64,000 bases of DNA, taken from positions 1-64,000 of the forward strand of contig JBCCML010000016.1 of assembly GCA_039026375.1 (NCBI GenBank), in the 5' to 3' direction. The notes below the pieces were generated by a model that saw nothing but the letters and a program-made list of their open reading frames with translations, did no database searches and was not told the origin of the DNA. Made by a program: the position numbers and the translations under genes. Position 1 is the stretch's first letter, and each line of letters starts with the position of its first letter. Origin of the DNA: Thermohalobaculum sp039026375 (GTDB lineage: Bacteria; Pseudomonadota; Alphaproteobacteria; Rhodobacterales; Rhodobacteraceae). Positions 1 through 8,337 of the stretch are shown one piece after another.

Positions 1-146
1 CCGAATGTCTAAAATACCTACGCCGATATCGCCGCGCGGTTCTATCTGTTCGCGGCAGCGGCTTTGTTGGGCGGCATAGTGGGACCGGGTCGGGCGCGGC
101 AGGCCCCGCCCACCCTCCCACGCCTGCCGCGCCCGACAGCACCGGC
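1..146. other. No gene recognised at left edge
   Basis: This edge stretch is GC-rich and has no reading frame I can assign. Some frames stay open but none has a ribosome binding site or a recognisable motif. It may be the downstream flank of a gene lying outside the window. Confidence 0.4.
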
Positions 147-230
147 AAGTCGACTTTTGTGCCGCACGATTGGCATACGAAAGTCATACGCCGATCATAC
201 GCAAATCATACGCGGGTTTTCCCAGCGCCA
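147..230 (-). repeat. Dispersed 11-bp array element, copy 1
   Basis: Read on the minus strand, the element starts directly after the stop codon of the quinone reductase (stop 233-231). It begins with the header TGGCGCTGGGA (230-220), followed by a 7-nt spacer. Four units then start with CGTATG at 212, 201, 190 and 179, exactly 11 bp apart. A diverged fifth unit, CGTGCGGCACA, covers 168-158. The trailer holds the palindrome AAGTCGACTT at 147-156. The same header, unit period and GTCGAC trailer recur at 31580-31693 and 40185-40283. It is non-coding, since an 11-bp period shifts frame each unit. Its function is unknown. Confidence 0.85.
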
Positions 231-1205
231 TCAGGGTTCGATGACAGTCGCCCCGGTGGTCTTGCGGGCCTCCAGATCCTTGTGCGCCTGGGCGATGTCG
301 GCCAGCGGATAGCGCTGGTTGATCTCGATCGACACCTTGCCCGAGGAGACCATCTGAAAGAGGTCATCCGCCCGCTCCTGGCAGGCCTCGCGGGTGGCGA
401 TATGAGTGAAGAGTGTGGGCCGCGTCAGGTACAAAGATCCTTTGCCTGCAAGGACTTGCGGGTCGACCGGGTCCGGTTTGCCGCTGGCATTGCCGAAGGT
501 CGCCATGATGCCCATGGGCTTCAGGCAGTCCAGCGAGCCGTCCCAGGTGGCTTTGCCCACCGAATCCATCACCACATCGACGCCCTTGCCATTGGTCAAG
601 TCCTTGACCTTACTGACAAAATCTTCGGTCTCGTAGTTGATGCAGTGATCCGCACCATGGTCCAGCGCCAGCTTGCATTTGGCGTCCGTGCCCGCCGTGC
701 CGATCAGGCGCACCCCCATGGCCCGCGCCCATTGGCAGGCGATCAGGCCGACCCCGCCGGCAGCGGCGTGGAAGAGCACCGTCTCGCCGCCTGTCAGCCG
801 CCCTGTGGAGCGGAAAAGATACTGCGTTGTCAGACCCTTAAGCATCATCGCGGCCGCGGTGGCGAAGCCGATATCGTCGGGCAATTTGCAGACCGCCATG
901 GCGTTCATCACCCGCGCCTCGCAGTAGGCACCCGGAGGGGCCGAGGCATAGGCCGCCCGGTCGCCGGGGGCCAGGTGCGTGACGCCCTCGCCAACCGCCT
1001 CGACGATCCCCGCGCCCTCCATCCCCAGGGCATGGGGCAGGGCCAGCGGATAGACCCCAGAGCGTTGATATACATCGATAAAATTCAAACCGCAGGCTTC
1101 GTGCCGGATGCGGATCTGGCCAGGTCCCGGATCGCCCACGGGCAGGTCGACGACCTGCATGGCATCGGCATCTCCGAACGCTTCGATCTGGACGGTCTTG
1201 GCCAT
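231..1205 (-). CDS. NADPH:quinone reductase, zinc-less MDR family
   Basis: The 324-residue product belongs to the medium-chain dehydrogenase/reductase superfamily, quinone oxidoreductase branch. This branch reduces quinones or enones with NADPH in the cytoplasm. The N-terminal GroES-like half includes the GLNFIDVYQRSG stretch typical of quinone reductases. The Rossmann half carries the nucleotide-binding AAAGGVG motif near residues 145-152. I see no cysteine cluster for structural zinc, as expected for this branch. Length is normal. ATG 1205 lies one base after the TAA of the upstream MaoC gene, so the two form an operon. The substrate cannot be told from sequence. Confidence 0.88.
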   Translation of the reverse strand: MAKTVQIEAFGDADAMQVVDLPVGDPGPGQIRIRHEACGLNFIDVYQRSGVYPLALPHALGMEGAGIVEAVGEGVTHLAPGDRAAYASAPPGAYCEARVMNAMAVCKLPDDIGFATAAAMMLKGLTTQYLFRSTGRLTGGETVLFHAAAGGVGLIACQWARAMGVRLIGTAGTDAKCKLALDHGADHCINYETEDFVSKVKDLTNGKGVDVVMDSVGKATWDGSLDCLKPMGIMATFGNASGKPDPVDPQVLAGKGSLYLTRPTLFTHIATREACQERADDLFQMVSSGKVSIEINQRYPLADIAQAHKDLEARKTTGATVIEP

Positions 1206-1206
1206 C

Positions 1207-1656
1207 TTACTCTCCCTGAGGTTTGGCGGCGATCACGATGGTCGCCGCACCTTTGTTAACGATCTGGTCGTGTTGATTAACAACTTCCACGGCGAAGGTC
1301 ACGCGGCCCCTGTCGGGGTTGGACGGATGCGGGGAAGCCGCTGATATCGTTGCGAAAACCCGGATGGTATCGCCGATGTGGACGGGACGCAGGAACTCCC
1401 AGTTCAGGCCCCGCAGCGCGATGGCCGAGCCGTCAATCAGATCAAACTGCGACAGCATACCAAAGGCAATCCCGGGGAACATCGGCCCGTGCGCGATGCG
1501 CCCGCCGTGCAGCGGTTCGGCAAAGCTTTGGTCGGTGTGGACCGGGTTCCAGTCGCCGGTAAACTGCGCGAACTGGTGAATGTCCGCCTCGGTGATCGTG
1601 CGGCCGCGGGTGTGGAACTGCTGGCCGACCAGGAAGTCATTGAAGTAAAATGGCAA
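1207..1656 (-). CDS. MaoC-like hydratase (hot-dog fold)
   Basis: The 149-residue single hot-dog protein resembles (R)-specific enoyl-CoA hydratases of the MaoC family. The active-site pattern is visible as FTGDWNPVHTD near residues 33-43, containing the Asp and His of the family motif, followed by RIAHGPMFPGIAFG. The start is TTG at 1656, preceded by AGGA about 8 nt upstream. No better ATG exists without losing conserved N-terminal sequence. It is the first gene of a two-gene operon with the quinone reductase. It is divergent from the crotonase gene, sharing a promoter region of about 125 bp. The acyl-CoA substrate is unknown. Confidence 0.85.
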   Translation of the reverse strand: MPFYFNDFLVGQQFHTRGRTITEADIHQFAQFTGDWNPVHTDQSFAEPLHGGRIAHGPMFPGIAFGMLSQFDLIDGSAIALRGLNWEFLRPVHIGDTIRVFATISAASPHPSNPDRGRVTFAVEVVNQHDQIVNKGAATIVIAAKPQGE

Positions 1657-1781
1657 TTCCGGTTTCCTGGGTCGCGTCGGGCATCGGCTCCAAGAGCAAG
1701 CTATCGCGTGACGGATGGCGTTCCAATGGAAAGACCGGGGCAGGGGCGTTAGCTTGGCGCAAAATCACATGGGAGGCGCGG

Positions 1782-2537
1782 GTGAGCGAAGAGCATATCC
1801 GGTTGGCGCGCGACGGCGCCGTCATGACCGTGACATTCGACAATCCGGCCCGCAGAAATGCGTTGGGAACCAACGCCTTAGACCAGCTGGAGGCCCTGGC
1901 CGAGGAGATCGCCGCGGGCGACGTGCGGGCTGTGATCCTAACGGGTGCGGGCGACAGGGCGTTCACGGCCGGGTTCAATCTGGCGGAGTTGGGGGAGTCG
2001 ACGCCCGACAGCCTGTTGAACTCGCGGTTCGGCGATGTGTTCGAGGTTTGGGCCCGCCTGCCGGTGCCCGTGATCGGGGCGCTGAACGGTCCCTGTATGG
2101 GCGGCGGGGTCCATGTCGCGTCGGCCTGCGATGTGCTGCTGGCAGTGCCATCGGTGCGGTTTATGATACCCGCCTCGCGCTTTGGGTTCGTCTATCAGGC
2201 GGGGCCAGTTGCTCGGATTATGGCGGCCTTCGGTCAGGCGCGCGCGGCTCAGCTTTTATATTTAAATCAGGAACTTACGGTTCAGGACATCTTACCCCGG
2301 GGTCTGGTGGCAGAGGTGTGCGCGCCGGGCGATCTGATGACCCGCGCGCGGGCCTGGGCAGACCGTGTGGTTGGGCTGGCACCCTTGGCCGTGGCCGGTG
2401 TGAAGGAGATCGTTCGCGAGGCGCCCACTGCAGAGCGTGCTGACGAGATTGCCCGCCGGGCGGCCTATTCCGAGGATGTCCAGGAGGGGTTGGCGGCGAT
2501 CCGGGAGAAGCGCACGCCGATCTTTCACGGGCGCTAG
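1782..2537 (+). CDS. Enoyl-CoA hydratase/isomerase family protein
   Basis: This 251-residue crotonase-fold protein acts on acyl-CoA thioesters. GTG 1782 is chosen because GGGAGG at 1771-1776 sits at good spacing and the family N-terminus begins there; longer upstream starts lack this. Oxyanion-hole segments are visible as AFTAGFNL and GPCMGGGVHVAS. The position that normally holds the first catalytic glutamate reads GGGVHVASACD, and the second reads ASRFGF. Both hydratase glutamates therefore seem absent, so another crotonase activity is likely. Its 3' end overlaps the convergent IclR gene by 4 bp. Confidence 0.85.
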   Translation: MSEEHIRLARDGAVMTVTFDNPARRNALGTNALDQLEALAEEIAAGDVRAVILTGAGDRAFTAGFNLAELGESTPDSLLNSRFGDVFEVWARLPVPVIGALNGPCMGGGVHVASACDVLLAVPSVRFMIPASRFGFVYQAGPVARIMAAFGQARAAQLLYLNQELTVQDILPRGLVAEVCAPGDLMTRARAWADRVVGLAPLAVAGVKEIVREAPTAERADEIARRAAYSEDVQEGLAAIREKRTPIFHGR

Positions 2538-3313
2538 GCGGCGGGGGCCGGCGCGGCCATATCCACCGTCTCCATGGCGAAGGTGCGGACATTGCGCAGC
2601 AGGGTGTCGCGCAGGAAATCTGTCTTTTCTGTCAATAAGGTAACGGGTCCGCCGAAGCCGATTGCCAGGGTGCCGTGATCCCTGGGCAGGGGGAGTTGCG
2701 TGGCCAGCGAAGCGCCGCCTTGGATGGCCAGGTTCGACGAGAAGAACCAGCCCTGCTGGCGGGCGCGCGCGACCCGTTCCATCACCTCGGAAGGGGTGGA
2801 GCGGTCCTCGGCCTCGTCACTGAACTCAGCGTTATAGCGACGGACGAGGCGGCCGATCTCGGCATCCTGCTTGCGGCTGAGCAGCATGATACCAAGGCCC
2901 GACCGGTGGATCGGGCGTTTCAGGCCCGGGTGCAGCGCGAAACGTAAAGTGTGAGGTGAGACAACGAGCGAAAGATATTGAAGATAAAGACCATTTTCGG
3001 CGCCGATCAACACGGTTTCGCCGGTCTCATCGTGCAATCGCTGGGCCAGCGTGTGCAGCCGGGCGACCACATCGGTCGAGCCCAGCACCCAGTTGCCGAC
3101 AAAGGCCAGGCGGATCGAGGGGCGATAGCGGCGGGTCTGCGCCTCGTACTCGACAAAACCCTTGGCAACCAAGCTCTTGATCAGCGTCGACATCGATGAT
3201 TGGGGGATCTGCAACAGATCAACCAGCTCCGAGATCGTCAGCGCGCGCTGCTGCGCCTCGAACGCTTCAAAAATATCCAGCACCCGGACGGCCGATTTGA
3301 CCATCTTATCCAC
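2534..3313 (-). CDS. IclR-family transcriptional regulator
   Basis: The product has about 259 residues. An N-terminal winged helix (roughly residues 4-65, with ALTISELVDLLQIPQSSMSTLIKSL as helix-turn-helix) is followed by the IclR effector domain. IclR proteins usually sense aromatic or small organic acids and control a neighbouring catabolic operon. GTG 3313 is preferred because GGGGGAAG lies just upstream. ATG 3304 and GTG 3331 are alternatives. It probably controls the flanking acyl-CoA genes or itself. The upstream region carries GTGATCAC-type palindromes that could be operators. The effector is unknown. Confidence 0.85.
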   Translation of the reverse strand: MDKMVKSAVRVLDIFEAFEAQQRALTISELVDLLQIPQSSMSTLIKSLVAKGFVEYEAQTRRYRPSIRLAFVGNWVLGSTDVVARLHTLAQRLHDETGETVLIGAENGLYLQYLSLVVSPHTLRFALHPGLKRPIHRSGLGIMLLSRKQDAEIGRLVRRYNAEFSDEAEDRSTPSEVMERVARARQQGWFFSSNLAIQGGASLATQLPLPRDHGTLAIGFGGPVTLLTEKTDFLRDTLLRNVRTFAMETVDMAAPAPAA

Positions 3314-3651
3314 AGGCTTCCCCCACGTCACATTTTGATCACATCCTTGATGCTAGGAACGTAGCGGGCGGAAAAGCAACAATAAAGTTTTTTGATACCC
3401 GTGATCACGAAAGCGAAACGCTCGCGCAGAGAGAGACAAACCGACCAAGGCGACACCGACGCCTCGATCGCATTTCAATAAAGTTTTAACGAATTGGGCT
3501 TATCCCCTTCGGTCGATACATCGGCGTCTGCCGGGTCGCGAGCGTTTTGGGTGGCGCGCGATCCCTGGCAAAGGGGCGCCGATGACGGACCAACCTCCCC
3601 ACACTTGCAGGCTCGACCGGACGTCTCGCTTCACAGACGAAAGGGACGACC
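3314..3651. promoter_or_regulatory. Intergenic region with repeats between IclR and EPS genes
   Basis: This divergent promoter region has no gene. It holds the perfect palindrome GTGATCAC at 3401-3408 and a second TGATCAC at 3336-3342, near the IclR start. It also holds two exact copies of CAATAAAGTTTT at 3380-3391 and 3476-3487, 96 bp apart, which stand out as AT-rich in GC-rich DNA. These are plausible operators or promoter parts for iclR (leftward) and the polysaccharide block (rightward). The assignment to a particular regulator is inference. Confidence 0.45.
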
Positions 3652-5967
3652 ATGAAGTTGAGCGACTGGATCGACCGCCAGCCGGTCAGGGTTGGCTTCG
3701 GACGCGGCGGATCGGGCGCGATCGTGGATGGCTCGGGCACTTCGGGCGGCAGCCAAGGTCTGCCACCGCCACCCAACCCGATTTCGCTGCCAGACTTCGG
3801 CTCGCTATCCGAAGTCGAGGCCGCGATCATCGACCAGGAAATCCCCTTCATCCGAACGGCGGGCTATTATCAGCCAGGCGATCAGGGCGGCGGTCTCTAT
3901 GTCCGCCGACAGGTCGAACCTGTGCACAATTTGAAGATTCAATCGGCAGACGGATCGTTCTGGGAATTGGTGGTCGAGAAGGGGCGCGTCACCGAGAAGC
4001 AAGCCGGCGGTATCGGCGACGGCATCGCCGATGACACCCGCGCGATCCAGGACGCCATCGATTTCGTAATTTACCACGATGGTACAATTTCGGGCGCTAT
4101 CTCGGCCGAGGTCGTCATTGTCGGCCCGTTCTGCCGTCTGACCGACACCATCCATTTGGGCTATGGCGAGAACTTCCACGGCGTTGTGGTCAAAGGCACG
4201 GCCCGCAAGCGCAACGCATCCACCAACCACGTGGGTACGGGCCTGATCTCTGATTTCACCGACCGCCCGATCATTTCGATCCAAGGGGGCTTTGGCACCC
4301 GACTGAGCGATTTGTGGATCGATGGCGCCCTGCCGCAGAACACGATCGATTTCGAAAGCATCGAGGCGACGGAAGAAGCGACCTGGGACGCGCTGGGCGG
4401 TGAGGGTCGCTACAATCCCTACGCAGCGATTACGGTCGACGCCTATTCGGGACCGCGACCCGCGCAGTCATATCCGGATGTGACCTATCCGCCTTTTCTG
4501 ACCCAACAGACCCAGTACAACCGCATTCAGTCGTCCGACATTCGCATCGATAACGTTGGCGTCCGCTATGTGAATACCGCAATCGTGATCCAACCCAGCG
4601 ATTTTGACGGCAATGGCGATTTCGTCAAAATCCAGGACTGCGAAATCACGCGCTGCAAGTATGGTATATCAATTGGCAATGCCCAATCGCGAAACATCGA
4701 GATCAGCAACCTGAATTCGGCCTTCATCCACACGCTGTTCACGAACTGTGTGCACGGGCGACAAAGCGGGCAATTCGGCGGACCGATCACCAACGCCTCG
4801 GCGGGCGGGTTCCTCGCCTCGGTGTTCAAGTTTTCCTCCACGACATTCCTGGGCACCCTGAGCTTCATCAACCTCTACGTGGAAAGCCTGCACAAGATCG
4901 GGGAATTCACGGGAAACACGTTGCTGGAGCACACCCTGGAGTTCTCCAACTCGCAATTCAGGTTCCGTCATAGTGCCGATCGCGGTGTGCCACCGGCGGT
5001 GTTGGACGGTGCAAACAGCAGCGAGATCGTTTTTCGCGGCTGCCGGTTCGTTGGCGCACCCTCAATTTACAGCTTCTCGGGCCAGAACCACCGATTTGAA
5101 GACTGCATTGCGCAGGTGGACGAACGTGACTTGGGCACGGTGCCCGCCTATCAGACATTCGCGCACAACGCGACAGCAGGGGGCATCATCACGAACGCGA
5201 TCTTGCTGCAACCGCAGGGCATTGGCTATCGGCCCTACAATTTGGAGACCGGTGGCGCGGTGCTGAGCCGCCTGCCGAAGGAGGCCCTCTACAATGACAC
5301 CTCCCGCTTGATCTGTGTGCCGCATTCCGTGTTCGAATTTGTGCCGCAGTCGGAGATTTACGGGACCCCTGTGCGCAAGCGCATCCCGCTGTTCGAGCGC
5401 CGTCTCGAGACCCACTTCAGCTCTGTAAGCTTGGTCGGCCGCACGCTAACGCTGGAATTCGACGCTCTGTCCGACACGCAGGCCATGTATTTCGGCGTCC
5501 TTCCAGGGGACATTGTCCGGCATGTCGATACGGCGACGATCTTCTTTATCCGTTCGCGATCTGGGACAACCGTCATTGCCGAAGCGCAAAACAACTACAT
5601 CAGTGACGGCAGTGGCGGTTACGAGCTGCTGGACCCGGTGCCCACGACAGCGGGGCAAATCCAGTTCTTCAACAGCCGGATCTACACGCCCACTGCCTCG
5701 GTGATAATGGACTTCACGCAAGGATCAAATGTGGCCACCAATGTCGGGCGGCCGGACGGCTTTGCCGGTTTCTTGGAAAACGACATCAAGCCGGGCGACC
5801 ACTTTTATGTCAGCGGCGATGAGGATTCGATCATGGCGCTTGCCAGTTCACGGGTGGTCTCCATCGATCAAACGGCACGGACCATTACCTTTGCCGGCAA
5901 CGCCCAGGCCACCGTTTCGCGAAAGCGGGCGGGGCAATGGCTGCGCACCGCGCCGCCGAACGCGTAA
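3652..5967 (+). CDS. Tailspike-like right-handed beta-helix protein
   Basis: The 771-residue protein carries the pectate-lyase-3/tailspike signature GDGIADDTRAIQDAID near residues 121-137, where the beta-helix begins. Before it are a Gly-rich, proline-rich head and a short segment GYYQPGDQGGGLYVR, a pattern seen at the entry of phage tailspike and polysaccharide-lyase helices. The C-terminal third is beta-rich with no motif I recognise. There is no clear signal peptide. ATG 3652 follows AAAGGGA. Its place at the head of an exopolysaccharide block suggests it binds, cleaves or modifies the polysaccharide. Phage origin is possible, but no phage genes are nearby. The catalytic type is unknown. 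Confidence 0.72.
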   Translation: MKLSDWIDRQPVRVGFGRGGSGAIVDGSGTSGGSQGLPPPPNPISLPDFGSLSEVEAAIIDQEIPFIRTAGYYQPGDQGGGLYVRRQVEPVHNLKIQSADGSFWELVVEKGRVTEKQAGGIGDGIADDTRAIQDAIDFVIYHDGTISGAISAEVVIVGPFCRLTDTIHLGYGENFHGVVVKGTARKRNASTNHVGTGLISDFTDRPIISIQGGFGTRLSDLWIDGALPQNTIDFESIEATEEATWDALGGEGRYNPYAAITVDAYSGPRPAQSYPDVTYPPFLTQQTQYNRIQSSDIRIDNVGVRYVNTAIVIQPSDFDGNGDFVKIQDCEITRCKYGISIGNAQSRNIEISNLNSAFIHTLFTNCVHGRQSGQFGGPITNASAGGFLASVFKFSSTTFLGTLSFINLYVESLHKIGEFTGNTLLEHTLEFSNSQFRFRHSADRGVPPAVLDGANSSEIVFRGCRFVGAPSIYSFSGQNHRFEDCIAQVDERDLGTVPAYQTFAHNATAGGIITNAILLQPQGIGYRPYNLETGGAVLSRLPKEALYNDTSRLICVPHSVFEFVPQSEIYGTPVRKRIPLFERRLETHFSSVSLVGRTLTLEFDALSDTQAMYFGVLPGDIVRHVDTATIFFIRSRSGTTVIAEAQNNYISDGSGGYELLDPVPTTAGQIQFFNSRIYTPTASVIMDFTQGSNVATNVGRPDGFAGFLENDIKPGDHFYVSGDEDSIMALASSRVVSIDQTARTITFAGNAQATVSRKRAGQWLRTAPPNA

Positions 5968-5976
5968 GGACCGCTG

Positions 5977-6000
5977 GGCCCGCGCGGCGGCGTGCGGGCC
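5977..6000. terminator. Hairpin between convergent genes
   Basis: The 7-bp arms GGCCCGC (5977-5983) and GCGGGCC (5994-6000) enclose a 10-nt loop. They lie exactly between the stop of the beta-helix gene and the stop of the convergent glycosyltransferase gene. There is no U tract, so it is a probable bidirectional 3' end hairpin rather than a classical intrinsic terminator. Confidence 0.5.
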
Positions 6001-6890
6001 TAGTCTTTTGGCTGATGTTCGGTCTGGTCGGCCGCCTGATGCGCCCCAGGATGCGGCGCACCGGTTCCCGAATAGGCCGGGCCGTATTCGCGGCCCAGCC
6101 AGGTCATTTCGCGATACTTGAACTCCGCCGACCGGTAGATCTCGGTCCTCAGCCGGGCCCAGATCCAACCGGCACGCCCACTGCGCCAAGCTCCCGTCCA
6201 AAACAGATGGTAGAGGTGCAGGATCACGAACCGTCCCGGCAGCTTGAACAGCAACTGCTTTAACCAGGCGCGGCGTTCGAAGTGGGTGCCGAACAGGCTG
6301 GGTTTCTCAACGCCGGTCTCGCCACGAAATCTGGCGGTTGCTTCTTGGGTCATGTAGCGGTTCTGCTTTTCGAACCAGTGATGCAGGTTCGGACTGTCGA
6401 GGTGCTCCATCGGGGTCGAAACCCGATGGATCGTGCCGTCGATCACTGGGCGTTCGTTAACCATAACTTCTGTGAACTTGGCGGCCCCTGTTCGCCAAAG
6501 CCGCACCACTTCATTTTCGCTGCGTAACGGCTTGCCCATCAGAAACAGCTTGCGCCGGAACGCGTATGCATCAGCGCGATCAGCGGCCAGGCAATCGGCG
6601 ATCTCGTCCTTCAGGCCATCGGACAGACGCTCATCGGGGTCCAGCTTCATCGTCCAGGGAGTCGTGATAGGCAACGCGGAGATGGCGAAATTCCACTGAT
6701 CGCCAAAATCGTGGAACCGCCGCTGGACGACGTAGACGTCGTGGGACAGGGCGATGCCTACGGTGTTATCCACCGAGTAGCTGTCGACCACGTAAATCCG
6801 CTCCGCCCAGCCCTTCAAGTTTTGAAGAACCCCCTCCATGTGGTGGGCTTCATTGAGCGTGATCATCACGACTGAGACGGGCAGCGTCAT
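6000..6890 (-). CDS. Glycosyltransferase family 2
   Basis: The 296-residue protein has a GT-A fold start, PVSVVMITLNE, followed by the acceptor-side pattern WAERIYVVDSYSVD and the metal-binding DPDE (near residue 93). It resembles WaaE/KdtX-type transferases that add sugars to lipopolysaccharide or exopolysaccharide at the inner membrane. A short hydrophobic helix lies near the C-terminus (KLPGRFVILHLYHLFW). ATG 6890 overlaps the upstream gene's stop as ATGA, so the two are translationally coupled. An ATG 51 bp further upstream would reach into the previous gene and lacks family similarity. Donor and acceptor are unknown. Confidence 0.85.
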   Translation of the reverse strand: MTLPVSVVMITLNEAHHMEGVLQNLKGWAERIYVVDSYSVDNTVGIALSHDVYVVQRRFHDFGDQWNFAISALPITTPWTMKLDPDERLSDGLKDEIADCLAADRADAYAFRRKLFLMGKPLRSENEVVRLWRTGAAKFTEVMVNERPVIDGTIHRVSTPMEHLDSPNLHHWFEKQNRYMTQEATARFRGETGVEKPSLFGTHFERRAWLKQLLFKLPGRFVILHLYHLFWTGAWRSGRAGWIWARLRTEIYRSAEFKYREMTWLGREYGPAYSGTGAPHPGAHQAADQTEHQPKD

Positions 6891-8032
6891 CAGAAGTGCA
6901 CGCAATCGGGGGCGGGGCCGGTCTTGCCGCCCAACACCCATTCATAACATGCGATCATTGTGCGACCGATCGCGTCCCATCCATAATCACGCGCCATCCA
7001 GGCTCGACCGCGTTTGCCCATGGCATCCAGCTCGGCCCGCGGTTTCGACATCGCCGCTAGCAAGGCTGCCCGCATCTGCGTGTGCCCACGTTCGATCCAC
7101 CAGCCGCAATCGTTCTCCAAGACACCTGACCAGGGGGTGCCGGTGGTACAGATCACCGGCGTGCCCGCGGCCATCGCCTCGGCAATCACTTGTCCGAAAT
7201 TCTCATCCGGTGACGAATGGATGTGAACGTCCGCGTCGATATAGGCCTGCAGTTTTTCGTCGCCGTAAAGAGGCCCGGCAAAGATGACGTCCGTCATATC
7301 GTGATCGCGGCAGAAGTCTTTCAATTCAGTGACATGGCTTGCTGGCCCCGGGCCCACCAGTTTCAGCTGCCACCCTTGGCGCATTTCCGCGGGCAGGTCC
7401 CGCCAAACCTCCAGCAGCATGCCTAACCCCTTGGTGGGGTGAAGACGGGCCAGATACAGAACTGTGCGCGTTCCATCGGCTGGCGTGAGGTGCGATACCG
7501 GCGGAATAGTCACCCCGTTCGGTATCACGGCCACCGGATTTTTCAGCCCGAAGGCCCGAATGTCTTCGACTTCCAGTTCCGCAGTGGCATGCAGCAGCTG
7601 CGCCTCGGTCATCGTGTGTTTCTGGCCGAAGTGCCAGAACAAGCGTTTCCGAAGTTTCCCGCGGGACAGCGGCACAGGCGCCAACGTGCCGTGCGGCGCG
7701 CAGACCAAAGGCACGCCCGTTCTCCGGGTGATTGCGCCTGGATAGGTGTTTGGCATCGTGAAAATGCTGTGGTTGTGGATCACATCCACGCTCTCAGCGG
7801 CGCGGTACAGGGCTGCCCGCAGGCCAGGCGAATGCGCGAATGTCGATGTCCAGGCGAGCCCCGGATAGTGTTCATGGCGAAACTTGTGCGGTGTCGGCAC
7901 CGGAGCACTGTCTGCGGTCATCAAGGTCACATCGCAACCAAGATTGGCCAGGCTTTCACACGTGTTCAGCGCCACATACGCCGTCCCAGCGGCCTCATCA
8001 GAGGTATGCGGGACGACGTGCACTAGTTTCAT
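6890..8032 (-). CDS. Glycosyltransferase family 4 (group 1)
   Basis: The 380-residue GT-B protein starts MKLVHVVPHTSDEAAGTAYV, the usual glycine-rich donor-domain opening. The C-terminal domain has the GT4 pattern SPDENFGQVIAEAMAAGTPVI, with the two glutamates of the EX7E motif. The start at 8032 was chosen over 8071 because the family begins there. It is first in a two-gene operon with the GT2 gene (ATGA overlap). It probably adds one sugar of the repeat unit made by this block. The sugar specificity is not readable. Confidence 0.86.
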   Translation of the reverse strand: MKLVHVVPHTSDEAAGTAYVALNTCESLANLGCDVTLMTADSAPVPTPHKFRHEHYPGLAWTSTFAHSPGLRAALYRAAESVDVIHNHSIFTMPNTYPGAITRRTGVPLVCAPHGTLAPVPLSRGKLRKRLFWHFGQKHTMTEAQLLHATAELEVEDIRAFGLKNPVAVIPNGVTIPPVSHLTPADGTRTVLYLARLHPTKGLGMLLEVWRDLPAEMRQGWQLKLVGPGPASHVTELKDFCRDHDMTDVIFAGPLYGDEKLQAYIDADVHIHSSPDENFGQVIAEAMAAGTPVICTTGTPWSGVLENDCGWWIERGHTQMRAALLAAMSKPRAELDAMGKRGRAWMARDYGWDAIGRTMIACYEWVLGGKTGPAPDCVHF

Positions 8033-8337
8033 GATCACTCGCCCTCGCGGAAACGGTCTTGTCAGCGGCATCTCAGCCGCACGCGTCCGGTAGGTACTCT
8101 CGCGTAATTTCCGTCCGCCTAACGCTGCCCCCCACCCAAGTCAATCCCACCAACCTGCGTGCTGAGCGCCCGCAGAAGTCGCACGCGAGAGTAGGCAGAA
8201 TGTGGCGATCTGGTCTCGCGCTTCGCGGTAGTGGCCCAGAAATCCGGTTGGCAAGCTTCGCTGAAGGCGGCTCCGATCGCTGGCGAGTGCAGCTTTAGGG
8301 TTGTCGAGCCACGACCTTTTCGGCAGGGGTACGTGCG
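8033..8337. promoter_or_regulatory. Divergent promoter region with 11-bp inverted repeat
   Basis: This region of about 305 bp between the leftward glycosyltransferase operon and the rightward flippase gene has no gene. It contains perfect 11-bp inverted arms, TACTCTCGCGT at 8095-8105 and ACGCGAGAGTA at 8183-8193, 77 nt apart. Such widely spaced arms fit two operator half-sites or sites for a looping regulator better than a hairpin. The regulator is unknown. Confidence 0.5.

Noticed and set aside
147..230. Array of short repeats as a possible CRISPR
   Set aside because: Units are only 11 bp with no unique spacers of 30 nt or more, no leader and no cas genes; the period and header fit a different element.
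159..1259. A 366-residue plus-strand frame over the left edge
   Set aside because: It is the antisense of the quinone reductase and begins in the repeat element; no RBS and no family features.
3652..5967. Prophage as the source of the beta-helix protein
   Set aside because: No integrase, capsid, tail or lysis gene was seen near it; only the fold suggests a phage link.
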